DNA of 64,000 nucleotides, from NCBI GenBank assembly GCA_030147925.1, contig JASBUK010000042.1, positions 1 through 64,000 of the forward strand. Direction: 5' to 3'. Shown one piece after another: positions 8,258 to 17,445 of this stretch. Each line of letters starts with the position of its first letter. Position 1 is the first letter of the stretch. The stretch is from Trueperaceae bacterium (GTDB taxonomy: Bacteria > Deinococcota > Deinococci > Deinococcales > Trueperaceae). Position numbers and translations under genes: made by a program. The notes beneath the pieces were generated by a model, which did not search any database, was not told where the DNA came from, and saw nothing but the letters and a program-made list of their open reading frames with translations.

Positions 8258-8649
8258 TGTAGCCGGGTCTCCATTGCGCTTAGCCAATTTGTCATTAAGC
8301 CTGCATAGCGCTCAAGTCGGGCGAAAATCTGCTCGGCCAAAACTTCATTATAGGTGTGAACCGTCAGGTTGCGGTCATCTACCATTGCTATAGCCAGGCG
8401 TGTTTCCTGTTCAGTCAGGACCCCTACTTGCATACAAGCCCGTATAACCCCTTTGGGTGAGCCGGGCTCGAGCCCTTCTGCCTGTCGCAAATACATCTGG
8501 GCGGCTTTCCACAATGCTTCAAAACTATATTCAAAACGCTGGATGGCCGCGTCGCGCACGATTTTTGACGGTGCTTGTACCAGGGGTAGCTCGAGCAAGG
8601 TATCGAGTGCTTTACGAGCAATCCTCAGTCGTTCACGACTTCTTTCCAT
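8254..8649 (-). CDS. HEPN protein of an MntA/HepT-type pair
   Basis: A 131-residue helical protein of the nucleotidyltransferase-substrate-binding (HI0074-like) HEPN group. Near the C-terminus RNLTVHTY matches the RX4HXY motif of HepT RNase toxins, and the central QRFEYSFEALWKAAQ is typical. Related HepT toxins are silenced by AMP addition from the partner MntA. The gene overlaps mntA upstream by 25 bases and rfbD downstream by 4 bases. The pair is therefore locked into the translation chain of the rhamnose genes, where it may have been captured or may act as a stability device. Activity is inferred from the motif. Confidence 0.83.
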   Translation of the reverse strand: MERSRERLRIARKALDTLLELPLVQAPSKIVRDAAIQRFEYSFEALWKAAQMYLRQAEGLEPGSPKGVIRACMQVGVLTEQETRLAIAMVDDRNLTVHTYNEVLAEQIFARLERYAGLMTNWLSAMETRLQ

Positions 8650-8963
8650 AATATCCCTTCGGTCAGCACCCGTTGCCTAAAAGCCTCATCGGTGGTGCTT
8701 AAGTCCACCAATTCCACCGGGTAAGGAATCGTGCTCTGATAAAGCATCTCACGAATGTCGCCTAACAAGCCTAGCGGCAGAGGTTTTTGCGGCCAGATAG
8801 CCACATCGATGTCCGAAGCCCGCCCAGCTTCGCCACTGACCCAGGAACCATAAAAATAAATTTTTGCCGCCTGGTCCTGTAAACCACGCTGCACAATTTT
8901 TGCCACCTCAGAAAGCAGTGCCATAGTATTCGACTTAAGAGATGAGTTTGTCATACTCGTCAT
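8625..8963 (-). CDS. minor nucleotidyltransferase (MntA-like antitoxin)
   Basis: A 112-residue protein with the minimal nucleotidyltransferase signature: GSWVSGEAGRASDIDVAIW gives GSX10DXD with the two metal-binding Asp. In MntA/HepT systems this enzyme adds AMP groups to a Tyr of the HEPN toxin. The start is uncertain: ATG 8963 is taken, but a second ATG 39 bases later (MALLSEV) is possible, and no strong ribosome site is seen. It overlaps the HEPN gene by 25 bases and sits between rfbA and rfbD. Confidence 0.85.
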   Translation of the reverse strand: MTSMTNSSLKSNTMALLSEVAKIVQRGLQDQAAKIYFYGSWVSGEAGRASDIDVAIWPQKPLPLGLLGDIREMLYQSTIPYPVELVDLSTTDEAFRQRVLTEGILWKEVVND

Positions 8964-9030
8964 GGCCTTGCCAATGACTCAGCCGTCCAACTTGATCTTA
9001 AGAAGCCGTTTGCGTTCATAATTACGACAC

Positions 9031-9900
9031 TTAACCCTGAGCTAAGAGCTCGAGCAAATAACTACCATAGCCGCTTTTCTCCAGAGGCCTAGCAAGCGCC
9101 TCGAGCTCGCCAGCACTAATCCAGCCCTGCCGGTAGGCAATTTCTTCGAGACAGGCAATCTTAAGCCCTTGGCGCTGCTCGACCGTTTCGACGAAGTTGC
9201 AAGCCTGCAACAGCGATTCGTGTGTACCGGTGTCCAACCAGGCCATGCCGCGCCCCATCAGCTCAACCTGCAATTGCCCCCGCTCTAAATAAACCTTGTT
9301 GACATCGGTAATCTCATATTCGCCTCGCGCCGAAGGGCGCAGGTTTTGCACGATGTCCAGCACACTGTTGTCATAAAAATAAAGCCCCGTTACCGCATAG
9401 TGCGATTTGGGTTTGGTCGGTTTTTCCTCAATGCTTATGGCTTGGCCTGCGGCATCAAACTCCACGACCCCATAACGCTCGGGGTCACGCACGTAATAAC
9501 CAAAGACCGTAGCGCCCTGCCCGTTGGCCGCCGCGCGTTTTAGGTGCTGCCCAAAGCTCTGGCCAAAGAAGATATTATCCCCCAAAATCAGGCAAACCGA
9601 ATCTTTGCCGACAAAATCCCGCCCGATCATAAAGGCCTGCGCCAATCCTTCGGGTTTGGCTTGCTCGGCATAACTAAATGACAAACCCCACTGCGAGCCG
9701 TCACCAAGCAAACGCTCGAAATTTGGGCGGTCTTGTGGGGTAGAAATAATCAGGATTTCGCGGATGCCCGAAAGCATCAGAACCGAGATAGGGTAATAAA
9801 TCATCGGTTTGTCGTATATGGGTATGAGTTGTTTGCTGATAGCTTGTGTGGCAGGGTATAGGCGGGTTCCTGACCCCCCTGCAAGAACAATTCCCTTCAT
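9031..9900 (-). CDS. rfbA: glucose-1-phosphate thymidylyltransferase
   Basis: A 289-residue enzyme making dTDP-glucose from dTTP and glucose-1-phosphate, first step of dTDP-rhamnose synthesis. It begins [16 protein letters not shown] (nucleotide-binding motif) and continues with [43 protein letters not shown] and [11 protein letters not shown], all characteristic of RmlA. The length is standard. With rfbB, rfbC and rfbD it completes the pathway, although two toxin-antitoxin pairs now separate members of the set. Confidence 0.97.
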   Translation of the reverse strand: MKGIVLAGGSGTRLYPATQAISKQLIPIYDKPMIYYPISVLMLSGIREILIISTPQDRPNFERLLGDGSQWGLSFSYAEQAKPEGLAQAFMIGRDFVGKDSVCLILGDNIFFGQSFGQHLKRAAANGQGATVFGYYVRDPERYGVVEFDAAGQAISIEEKPTKPKSHYAVTGLYFYDNSVLDIVQNLRPSARGEYEITDVNKVYLERGQLQVELMGRGMAWLDTGTHESLLQACNFVETVEQRQGLKIACLEEIAYRQGWISAGELEALARPLEKSGYGSYLLELLAQG

Positions 9901-9921
9901 GGTGTTAGTCTAACATTTTGG

Positions 9922-12405
9922 CTAATGTGCTCCACGGCGTTTTAGCACTACCGAGGCTGTTTGCAACAGAATAATTACATCCCACCAGATTGACCAGTTG
10001 CGAACATAATGCGATTCCATTTCCAGCCGTTCTTCAAAAGTTACTTCGCTACGACCACTTACTTGCCAGTAGCCGGTCATACCAGGTTTGGCCTCCAGGA
10101 TAACGTCATCATAGCCAGACATTTCCTCACGCTCACGCACCATATAAGGCCGGGGGCCGATCAAGCTCATTTCACCAATCACTACGTTATAAAGCTGAGA
10201 TAGCTCATCTAAGCTATAGCGTCGCAAGAATCGTCCTGCTTTTGTGATGCGTGGATCGTTTTCCAGTTTGTGATAAAGTTCGTACTCGCGGCGAACTTCG
10301 GGATCATGCTGCATCATTTCCTGCAAGCGTTCATCGGCGTCTATATACATGCTGCGGAATTTCAAACACTTAAACGATTTGCCATTTTGCCCGATGCGCT
10401 CACTCCAGTAAAATGCCGACCCCTTACTGTCAAAACGAACCCACAGATAGATAGCCAGCAAGAACGGGAAGATTAACACGCCACCTAAAACGCTACCTAC
10501 TAAGTCAATGCTGCGTTTAATTAGTTTGTTAGCCCGGGAGTGTAAACCATTGCGAATTTCCAGGGCCAGTAAGCCATCTAAATTGCCGGTGATGACGTCT
10601 TCGGCAGGTAAGCCCGACATTTCGGGAACAAACTGTACGTATTTAAATGCCTGCCCTTTGTGACCAATTAGCTGAGCAAGAACTTGTTTAGAAACTGTGG
10701 GTATAGCCACAATGGCATGACGAATGTTTCTACTTCTGGCAAAGTCATCTGCTGCCATTAGGTTGCCCTGCACCTCAAGTTTAGCAAATTTTTGCCCTAG
10801 TTTATTCCCGTCGTCATCAAAAAACGCCACTGGATGCAAACCATCAAGCGGACTACGTAGTAGTGCAGCAGCTACCCGCTGGCCGGTTTTCCCTGCGCCC
10901 AAAATAAGTACGGGTCGGCCCCACAGCCCTAAGCGCAAGAGCAGGCGCTTGGCCAGCGCCCGACCAAGCGGCGTCAGCAGCATGCTAAAAATAATGGTCA
11001 AAAACAAGACAGAGCGGGGAACAGGCAGCTCGCGGTAAAAGAGCACCGAAGCGGCAATTAGGATAAGTCCGGCATAGGCTGAGCCCATCACCTGCTTGCG
11101 CAATTCTTGCGGTGCGGTGAGGCCATAGCCCGGGTAAAGCCCTTCTCGCCAGAACATGATGGGCCAGAGCAGCAGGGTATAGGCAATGATAGTGATTGAC
11201 ACCCGCAAGGGCGCTATCTCTGAAATACCGGGTAGCATGCCCAGCCAGCTCCGCAAACCCAGAGCCAATACAAAGGACATTAGCACTCCTAAAAAATCCA
11301 CTGCCGAGAGTGCCAGCCGCGTTCCCAGCTGGCGCTCGAGCGAATCCTCACTGCTTATGTTTTCACGATAGCTGGCTGATCGCCAACCTGCCACTGCCGC
11401 CAATGGATAGAGCACTCCACCGTAAAGCAGTGTGTAATCAAAGATATTGGCTATCAGCAATGCTCCCCAAACCAGCAAGAGAGCCGCATCCCGCTGACGC
11501 CAGGCTGCTTGCCCTAGTGCCAGCAGTAGCAAGAACAAACCCCCCAAACCAAGCCAGCCCCGCTCAAACAGCATTTGCAAGGGGAGGTTGTGCGCGTGGG
11601 TAGGACTATTTCCTTCGTTTAGAGGTCTGTTGTTTTGATAATAAACCTCAAAGTTGTCTTGCCCCCAGCCCCAGAGCGGTTTTTCCTGAACTCCCTGCCA
11701 GGCGGCTTGCCAGTAAGAAGTCAGACCTGGTCTCGCCGTATCGTTGGCAAAAATTGTTGCTGCCGTGCTGCTGCGCGGCAAACCTCCGGCTAGCATCAGT
11801 GCTAACAAAGCCACCTCAAGAATGCGGTTATAACGTGTGCGTGGCAAGTTTATAAACAGCAAGCCAAAGGCCACTAGACTCCAGGCTATGATCAGCTCGA
11901 GCCTTCCCGAGAGCAACACACCCACCGCAGAAAGTATCAGACTGCCCAGCCTGAGCCCACCACGTGGCGCCATTATGGCAATGAGTACACCCAAAACAAA
12001 GACGGTGTGACCATAAAGCCCAACATTGGCCCAGGGCAAAACCCCAACAATAGGAGCAGGCAACCAACCCAAGAGCACCACTACCGCAAGACCGGCCAGC
12101 AAGCCCAAACCAAGCAGTGACGACCTTAGGGCAGGATGCTTGCGCGAATGCAGTTCTGCAAAGGTGCGGTAGATAAGCCAGGGTGCTAAGACCTGTAAAA
12201 AGCCAAAAAGAAATCCCCCCAATCCCTGTTGTACTGCCAAGGGTAAGGCTAATAAGAGCGCTGCTACTGCCCACAACAGATCAGAACGCTTAAGTGACCA
12301 ACGCGCCGCCAGAAAAAACAACAGGCCCGCAAAGGGGCCATAGGCGGGTAAAAAGGCAAAGCCAAAACCCAAAGCAAAAGCTGCGCCACTGGTTAAAAAC
12401 GTCAT
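9922..12405 (-). CDS. fused O-antigen ligase/polymerase-like and WbaP-type phosphoglycosyltransferase
   Basis: One open frame of 827 residues with two halves. Residues 1-345 form a Wzy/WaaL-type membrane protein: about ten helices with a periplasmic loop holding GWGQDNFEVYY and THAHNLPLQMLFERG, typical of the Wzy_C domain. Residues about 365-827 form a complete WbaP-like polyprenyl-phosphate hexose-1-phosphate transferase: four helices, a Rossmann-like domain (ILGAGKTGQR at 501-510), one further helix, then the catalytic domain with FRSMYIDADERL (Asp691-Glu692), LRRYSLDELSQ, MSLIGPRPY and KPGMTGYWQVSGR. It would start glycan assembly on undecaprenyl phosphate and polymerise or ligate the product. 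No stop or frameshift appears at the join. The usual form is two separate proteins. Confidence 0.9.
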   Translation of the reverse strand: MTFLTSGAAFALGFGFAFLPAYGPFAGLLFFLAARWSLKRSDLLWAVAALLLALPLAVQQGLGGFLFGFLQVLAPWLIYRTFAELHSRKHPALRSSLLGLGLLAGLAVVVLLGWLPAPIVGVLPWANVGLYGHTVFVLGVLIAIMAPRGGLRLGSLILSAVGVLLSGRLELIIAWSLVAFGLLFINLPRTRYNRILEVALLALMLAGGLPRSSTAATIFANDTARPGLTSYWQAAWQGVQEKPLWGWGQDNFEVYYQNNRPLNEGNSPTHAHNLPLQMLFERGWLGLGGLFLLLLALGQAAWRQRDAALLLVWGALLIANIFDYTLLYGGVLYPLAAVAGWRSASYRENISSEDSLERQLGTRLALSAVDFLGVLMSFVLALGLRSWLGMLPGISEIAPLRVSITIIAYTLLLWPIMFWREGLYPGYGLTAPQELRKQVMGSAYAGLILIAASVLFYRELPVPRSVLFLTIIFSMLLTPLGRALAKRLLLRLGLWGRPVLILGAGKTGQRVAAALLRSPLDGLHPVAFFDDDGNKLGQKFAKLEVQGNLMAADDFARSRNIRHAIVAIPTVSKQVLAQLIGHKGQAFKYVQFVPEMSGLPAEDVITGNLDGLLALEIRNGLHSRANKLIKRSIDLVGSVLGGVLIFPFLLAIYLWVRFDSKGSAFYWSERIGQNGKSFKCLKFRSMYIDADERLQEMMQHDPEVRREYELYHKLENDPRITKAGRFLRRYSLDELSQLYNVVIGEMSLIGPRPYMVREREEMSGYDDVILEAKPGMTGYWQVSGRSEVTFEERLEMESHYVRNWSIWWDVIILLQTASVVLKRRGAH

Positions 12406-12531
12406 GATCTTGTCCCTAAATAAAAGAAATCTGCCCCAAACATATCGCTCCTATTATGACTTATCAGAAGAATAAAATGATACCTTTTTCGGTAACCTGT
12501 GAGGGTGTTCCCGCCATTAGCTTAATCACGG

Positions 12532-14436
12532 TTATGGCACATTTAATGGCTGTGCAGGCTCAATCGGTTGCTCAGTATTCTCTTTGGCAAGGCCTTGATT
12601 ACGCAGGCTGTTCATACCTAAAATAAGCGGAAAGAGCACTCCGGCATAAAAGAAAGTGTAGTCAAAAATGTTCATGATAAGTACTGGAATAATCAGAGCC
12701 AGACCGTGCCAACGCCCCCAGCGCCACGCTAGATAAACAAAGCCACCGGTGAGCCAAATAATAGCCAACAAACCAGTAACACCATAGCTGACAGCAAACT
12801 GGAGCCAGAGATTATGCGCGTGGGCAACTATTTCTCCACTTGGTACACCTGTAGCTTCTATGTATTTTGCAAACTGAGACGCATTAACACCCGTGAGTCG
12901 ATATGCTTTGAAGGTGTCCCACGCAGTAGCCCATATAGTTCTTCTGAGTATCTGTGTTTTGGTATCAATACTGCTTACTCTGCCCAAATCTTCAGCTTCA
13001 AAAGAGGCTAGGATGGATATTCCTAGTATCATAACAATACCTAGAAGAACTAAACTTTGCCTAAGCCTTCCTTTTTGCACAAAACTCAAGTAGAGCAACC
13101 AAGTAAAACCTAGAATTAGTGATAGCCAAGCGGTCCGAGAACCAGTCATCCACACAACTGGCAGCGATAGGAAAATTACACCTAAGGCCGGTAGAAGATA
13201 GTTTCGTGATGCGAGAGACAAAAATGCTATCAAACCCAGAACGGCAACTGAATGCCCTGCAAGGTTGGCATGTGGAAAAAAATAACGTTGACGAAATTGA
13301 CTAAGAGGTTGGGGGGGGGAGACTGTCAAGCGTTCTTGAGTGACTGCTGATTTAATTTCAAAATTTTGGATCCTAAGGAATTTGATACTATTGTTTGTTT
13401 CCTTACCTAAGTGGAATCTCACTATGATATAGGAGGCTGACTGATTTAGTTTTATCGGTATGATAAAACGTTGGATTTCATTTGTGGGCACAAATCCACT
13501 TGCTGCAAGCCGTTTAATGCGTCCGTTAGCGTCCAAAGTGGAAATAGAGATATAAGGGCTTGCAGGGATAAGCGGTGCAAGTTGTTGCCAGGCTTGACCA
13601 TTTTTAATGAATAACTTGACATTACGAACATCAAAGCTTAGACCTGCAAAATTAGTAAGATCCAAATAAACTGTATTAGAGTTAACCTCTTCAGGTACAG
13701 TCCAAACCAAATCAAATGTTTTCCAGCGACTCTCTAGTGACACAGATAAACACTTTTTCCCTCGGTTGTCGATTTCGGCATATCCAGCGATTAACATGAT
13801 TCCACGACAACCCTCAGGATTAACCTCCTGGGATGCACGCATCTGGAGAGAAGCTCTAAAAGTCCTGCCTCCTGCCGGATAACCAAGCTCGAAGCTCCGT
13901 CTAAGGCGGGGATTTCCATTAGATGGAGTGATGACACGTGTAAAAAGCTGCCCGTTTTCTATATAAGGTTCTAGTTGATAATCCGGATGATTGCGGAGCC
14001 AATCCCAGTCTTGGACTACTTGCCCCTTCTCTATTTTGGCATCAAAATCTAAAATAACGGATTCAGTAGGCTTAGATGTTTGCCATACACGTAATCCTTG
14101 ATTGGGGACATCATAGGTTAGTAATTGATTGACGATTTTCGTAGAGCTTAAATCAGTGGTGCCATCCCATACATAGGCAGATAAACGCCATGCAGCAATA
14201 CCAATAAAAAAGGTGATTACAAGTAACATGACTAAAGCATTAACGGTGAGTCTTGGATATTTTATTAAAACAATTGAAGCCCCAACAAATACTACTCCTA
14301 ATAGCATTTGTCCCATTGCCTCTAAAACTCTGACATCATTTTTTATGAGGTAGCGAAAGGCAAAAAGGATAAAAGGAATGCCCCATAGCCAAAGCCACGG
14401 TGAAATGATGGGGGATAATTTATTAAAATTTCGCAT
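12532..14436 (-). CDS. O-antigen ligase-family membrane protein with large extracytoplasmic insert
   Basis: About 634 residues. Three N-terminal helices are followed by about 300 hydrophilic, beta-rich residues (92-395), then helices ending in a Wzy_C-like domain with TGSRTAWLSLI, AHAHNLWLQFAVSYG and IFDYTFFYAGVLFP. The last motif closely matches the ligase half of the next gene (IFDYTLLYGGVLYP), so the two are paralogues. The insert, with stretches such as RTFRASLQMRA and KTFDLVWTVP, looks like a carbohydrate-binding beta-sandwich, but no family can be named by eye. It may hold the acceptor or the growing glycan. The base composition is AT-richer than the fused gene downstream. The ATG at 14436 is preferred over the TTG just before it. 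Confidence 0.83.
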   Translation of the reverse strand: MRNFNKLSPIISPWLWLWGIPFILFAFRYLIKNDVRVLEAMGQMLLGVVFVGASIVLIKYPRLTVNALVMLLVITFFIGIAAWRLSAYVWDGTTDLSSTKIVNQLLTYDVPNQGLRVWQTSKPTESVILDFDAKIEKGQVVQDWDWLRNHPDYQLEPYIENGQLFTRVITPSNGNPRLRRSFELGYPAGGRTFRASLQMRASQEVNPEGCRGIMLIAGYAEIDNRGKKCLSVSLESRWKTFDLVWTVPEEVNSNTVYLDLTNFAGLSFDVRNVKLFIKNGQAWQQLAPLIPASPYISISTLDANGRIKRLAASGFVPTNEIQRFIIPIKLNQSASYIIVRFHLGKETNNSIKFLRIQNFEIKSAVTQERLTVSPPQPLSQFRQRYFFPHANLAGHSVAVLGLIAFLSLASRNYLLPALGVIFLSLPVVWMTGSRTAWLSLILGFTWLLYLSFVQKGRLRQSLVLLGIVMILGISILASFEAEDLGRVSSIDTKTQILRRTIWATAWDTFKAYRLTGVNASQFAKYIEATGVPSGEIVAHAHNLWLQFAVSYGVTGLLAIIWLTGGFVYLAWRWGRWHGLALIIPVLIMNIFDYTFFYAGVLFPLILGMNSLRNQGLAKENTEQPIEPAQPLNVP

Positions 14437-14502
14437 CAATCGTGCCCAAAACTATCCTTAAGTTATTTGAGTAACTGAGGTTTGTCGCAATACAATATAG
14501 AC

Positions 14503-15630
14503 TTAAAAGTTGACTTTTAGCCTATTGAGAAGGCCAACTCGTTGTTTTTGAAGTATATCTATGAATAGTGCTTCGTGCTGATCTATAATCTTTTTCCACG
14601 AGTAAATTTCCCTGATTTTTAGCATATTACTTTTGATCTTTTCAAGATTATTGGTTTTAGATAGATTATCAATTGCCTTGGTAACATCCTCAACACTATC
14701 AAAGTAAAAAGCATCATTTTGTAGAATTGACTTATTAAATATGTTGTTGTGGGCGCAAATAAATGCTCTCGAGGCCATAGCCTCGAGTAAGGATGGATTT
14801 GTACCACCAACACTGTGGCCGTGAAAGTATAGTTGCGAATAATATCTTAGATTGTTAAGGACATCAATATCATAAATGCCACCTAAGAACTGAAAATGCT
14901 TTGCTGGGAAAGTTTGTTTTAGGTAGTGTCCATACTTTGTGTCATGATTGCCAATGATCAGCAGTGGAATTTTTTTGCGGCTGTACATAGCACCGGTTAA
15001 AATTGTTTCGATATTATTTTCAGGTTCCAGTCTTGCTACAAGCATATGGTATTTGTAAGGCTTTAATTGATAATCTAACAACACATTTTCGTTAGGTGTG
15101 TCAAAGCAGCTAGCGCCATAAGGAATATAGGTTGAATCAACTTGGTATGTTGATTGTAAATATTCCTGAATGCCATAAGAATCAGATATTAAAAAACCAC
15201 TATTTTGGACTGCTAATTTTTCTGCAAATCTCAAAAAAGATTTGACATGTTTACGATACTTTGTTCTTTTCCATTCAAGTCCGTCCATGTTGGTGACGAC
15301 AAGTGCTTTTTTAGAGTGGAGCTTAAAAAAAAGTGAACTGCTAGTATAGCCAAGCTGAAAAATAATATCAAAGCTGTGCTTGCGTGTATCTAGAACTGAT
15401 AAAAAATCATAGATAAACTGTCCGGCTGTCCCTAGTTTATACTCTGGATCAAAAACCTTTTTTATCCTAACCCCTTGATAGGCTGACTTTTTAAAAGGAT
15501 GATTATGAGGGTTATAAACAGTTACTGAGTGACCTCTTTGTGCTAGTCCCACTGACAAATACTCTGCAAATTGCTCAAAACCACCATAGTTATTGGGAAT
15601 ACCTCTTGTACCAAGAATGGCTATATTCAT
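14503..15630 (-). CDS. rhamnosyltransferase-like GT4 protein (DUF1972 type)
   Basis: A 375-residue glycosyltransferase. The N-terminal domain begins MNIAILGTRGIPNNYGGFE, the hallmark of the DUF1972 group that includes Cps2T-type beta-1,4-rhamnosyltransferases. The C-terminal half is a GT-B nucleotide-sugar domain with VARLEPENNIETIL and HSVGGTNPSLLEAMAS. The enzyme should act on the cytoplasmic face of the membrane, adding rhamnose from the dTDP-rhamnose made by the rfb genes. It overlaps the upstream glycosyltransferase by 4 bases. The acceptor is unknown, and the sugar assignment is by family only. Confidence 0.87.
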   Translation of the reverse strand: MNIAILGTRGIPNNYGGFEQFAEYLSVGLAQRGHSVTVYNPHNHPFKKSAYQGVRIKKVFDPEYKLGTAGQFIYDFLSVLDTRKHSFDIIFQLGYTSSSLFFKLHSKKALVVTNMDGLEWKRTKYRKHVKSFLRFAEKLAVQNSGFLISDSYGIQEYLQSTYQVDSTYIPYGASCFDTPNENVLLDYQLKPYKYHMLVARLEPENNIETILTGAMYSRKKIPLLIIGNHDTKYGHYLKQTFPAKHFQFLGGIYDIDVLNNLRYYSQLYFHGHSVGGTNPSLLEAMASRAFICAHNNIFNKSILQNDAFYFDSVEDVTKAIDNLSKTNNLEKIKSNMLKIREIYSWKKIIDQHEALFIDILQKQRVGLLNRLKVNF

Positions 15631-16751
15631 TGGTCAGCCTCTAAATCCAGCGTAGCAAAGATGCTGAGGAAGTTTTTGGCGTACACGTCTAAGGTAAATT
15701 TTTCATGGAAAGTTTTTTTGGCATCATAACCCATTGCTATAAGTTGTGAGCGATTATCTAGCATGTAATGTAACTTAGTTGTGAGGTCAGATACATCTCC
15801 TGGCTTAAACAAAAGGCCATTTTTTTCATGGTCAACAATTTCGCTTAATCCTCCATGATTGGCTGCCAGTACAGGTTTGCCCAAACTCATACCCTCAATG
15901 GCGACACGACCAAAGGGCTCGGGTTTAGTCGAAGGAACAACTACAACATCACTCCAAAGATAATGTTCCTGCGGTGACTGACTAAAAGGATAGAGTTGGA
16001 TAGTGTCTTGAAGATCAAGAGAGGCAATTTGTTCGACTAAGGTGTGCTTAAGATCTTCATTACCTTCAAAAACGTCACCCACATACCTGACGCTTAGTTG
16101 CGCTTTGCGTTCTGATAATAGTCCAAGGCTCTCAGTGAGTAAGGAATGACCTTTCCAGGTGTTAATTCTGCCAATGAGTAAGAGTTTTAAGGCATCGTTT
16201 TTAGGTGTGAAATGCTCCTGTGGAGATTCAAAACCTTTAACACCGTTTAGCACACGGTAGGTTCTTTTATTACTAATAAGCATAAATGCCTTACGGGTAC
16301 TCTCTGAATTAAAAATAAGCACGGCTTTGCTAAACAAGAGGATAAGTGAAAAAACAAATTTTACCAAGCCTGCCGAGGGGATTTCTCTAATATGAACCAC
16401 TGTAGCAGAAGGTATAAAGCGAGACGCCAAAATGAAATCTACAACAACTACGGTATTGATGTAAACAAGATCATAACCTTTGGAAAATCTCACGGCTTGT
16501 CTTGTTTTTTGAAGCGTTTTCCAGAGGCCTTGCAATGGCCTTTTGACATCTTTAGATTTTACAATTCCCAAATCGACAATTTGAATGCTGACATCTAAGG
16601 CCTGAAGTTCAGTAATAATGGCACCTTCTTTTGGTAATAGAATATCAATGTCAGCATTAGGATAATTGTCTCTTAAGAGCTTTACCGAACTGATAAAACT
16701 TCTGTCTGAACCATAAAGCTCAAAGCCTTGATGGACGCAAAGTATTTTCAT
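15627..16751 (-). CDS. glycosyltransferase family 4
   Basis: A 374-residue GT-B fold enzyme. The N-terminus MKILCVHQGFELYGSDRS and the C-terminal nucleotide-sugar site (LLIGRINTWKGHSLL, then VVPSTKPEPFGRVAIEGMS and EIVDHEKNGLLF with the EX7E pattern) place it in GT4. It likely adds one sugar of the repeat unit in the cytoplasm. It is one base from the acyltransferase upstream and overlaps the DUF1972 enzyme by 4 bases. Donor and linkage cannot be inferred. Confidence 0.88.
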   Translation of the reverse strand: MKILCVHQGFELYGSDRSFISSVKLLRDNYPNADIDILLPKEGAIITELQALDVSIQIVDLGIVKSKDVKRPLQGLWKTLQKTRQAVRFSKGYDLVYINTVVVVDFILASRFIPSATVVHIREIPSAGLVKFVFSLILLFSKAVLIFNSESTRKAFMLISNKRTYRVLNGVKGFESPQEHFTPKNDALKLLLIGRINTWKGHSLLTESLGLLSERKAQLSVRYVGDVFEGNEDLKHTLVEQIASLDLQDTIQLYPFSQSPQEHYLWSDVVVVPSTKPEPFGRVAIEGMSLGKPVLAANHGGLSEIVDHEKNGLLFKPGDVSDLTTKLHYMLDNRSQLIAMGYDAKKTFHEKFTLDVYAKNFLSIFATLDLEADQ

Positions 16752-16752
16752 T

Positions 16753-17445
16753 TTATCTTTGTCCTATGACCTTGGCAGGGTTTCCAACAGCGATCGAATT
16801 TTCAGGAATATCTTTGGTGACAACTGAACCCGCACCAATTACACAATTGTCACCAATAGTAACACCAGCTAAGACAGTGACTTTTGCCCCAAGCCAGCAG
16901 TTTTTCCCAATTTTTATTTCTTTTCGCGTAGTACCTTGAAGACGAATTAACTCCTCTGGATTTGAAATATTGTGGTTTTCTGGATGAAGACTCAAATACT
17001 GTCCAATGATTGTATTAGCACCGATTTCAACTCCCCCAGAACCACCAATGTTTGAAAATGATCCCAAACCAACATTATCCCCGAAACGGATATGACTTCC
17101 TAAATGTGCGAAATTGGCTGAAACTACTAATCGTGAAAATGAACCAATATGAACATTCTTCCCCAGAGAAATTCCGAACTTACCAAGACCATCAATTAAC
17201 ACATAGTCACCAATGTAAGTCCAGTCCGATATGTCAATAAAAGATAAGTGTTTCAGTTTAACTCCCCGCCCCAAAAATAATAACTTCGGCTTTTTGAACG
17301 AAAAAATAATCCTAAAACCTCTAAGCAACTGATATGATTTTTCAAATATGAGCTTGATGAGTATCCAGGCATTAATATTCTCATCAAAACGAAACTCTTT
17401 GTTTTTTTCTAGATGAATTATTGCCTCAAAGAACTTCTTGATCAT
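16753..17445 (-). CDS. hexapeptide-repeat O-acyltransferase
   Basis: A 230-residue left-handed beta-helix protein. Repeats run from about residue 75, with [20 protein letters not shown] (active-site His region), [19 protein letters not shown] and the C-terminal [12 protein letters not shown] cap typical of maltose/galactoside acetyltransferase relatives. It probably acetylates a sugar from acetyl-CoA. The N-terminal 70 residues are basic and aromatic and may attach to the membrane. It overlaps the upstream GT2 gene by 4 bases. A second member of this family lies at 20658-21254. Confidence 0.87.
   Translation of the reverse strand: MIKKFFEAIIHLEKNKEFRFDENINAWILIKLIFEKSYQLLRGFRIIFSFKKPKLLFLGRGVKLKHLSFIDISDWTYIGDYVLIDGLGKFGISLGKNVHIGSFSRLVVSANFAHLGSHIRFGDNVGLGSFSNIGGSGGVEIGANTIIGQYLSLHPENHNISNPEELIRLQGTTRKEIKIGKNCWLGAKVTVLAGVTIGDNCVIGAGSVVTKDIPENSIAVGNPAKVIGQR

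Noticed and set aside
11196-11603. Plus-strand 135-codon frame inside the ligase-WbaP fusion
   Set aside because: It is antisense to conserved membrane-protein sequence. The Pro/Ala/Arg composition is typical of a shadow frame.
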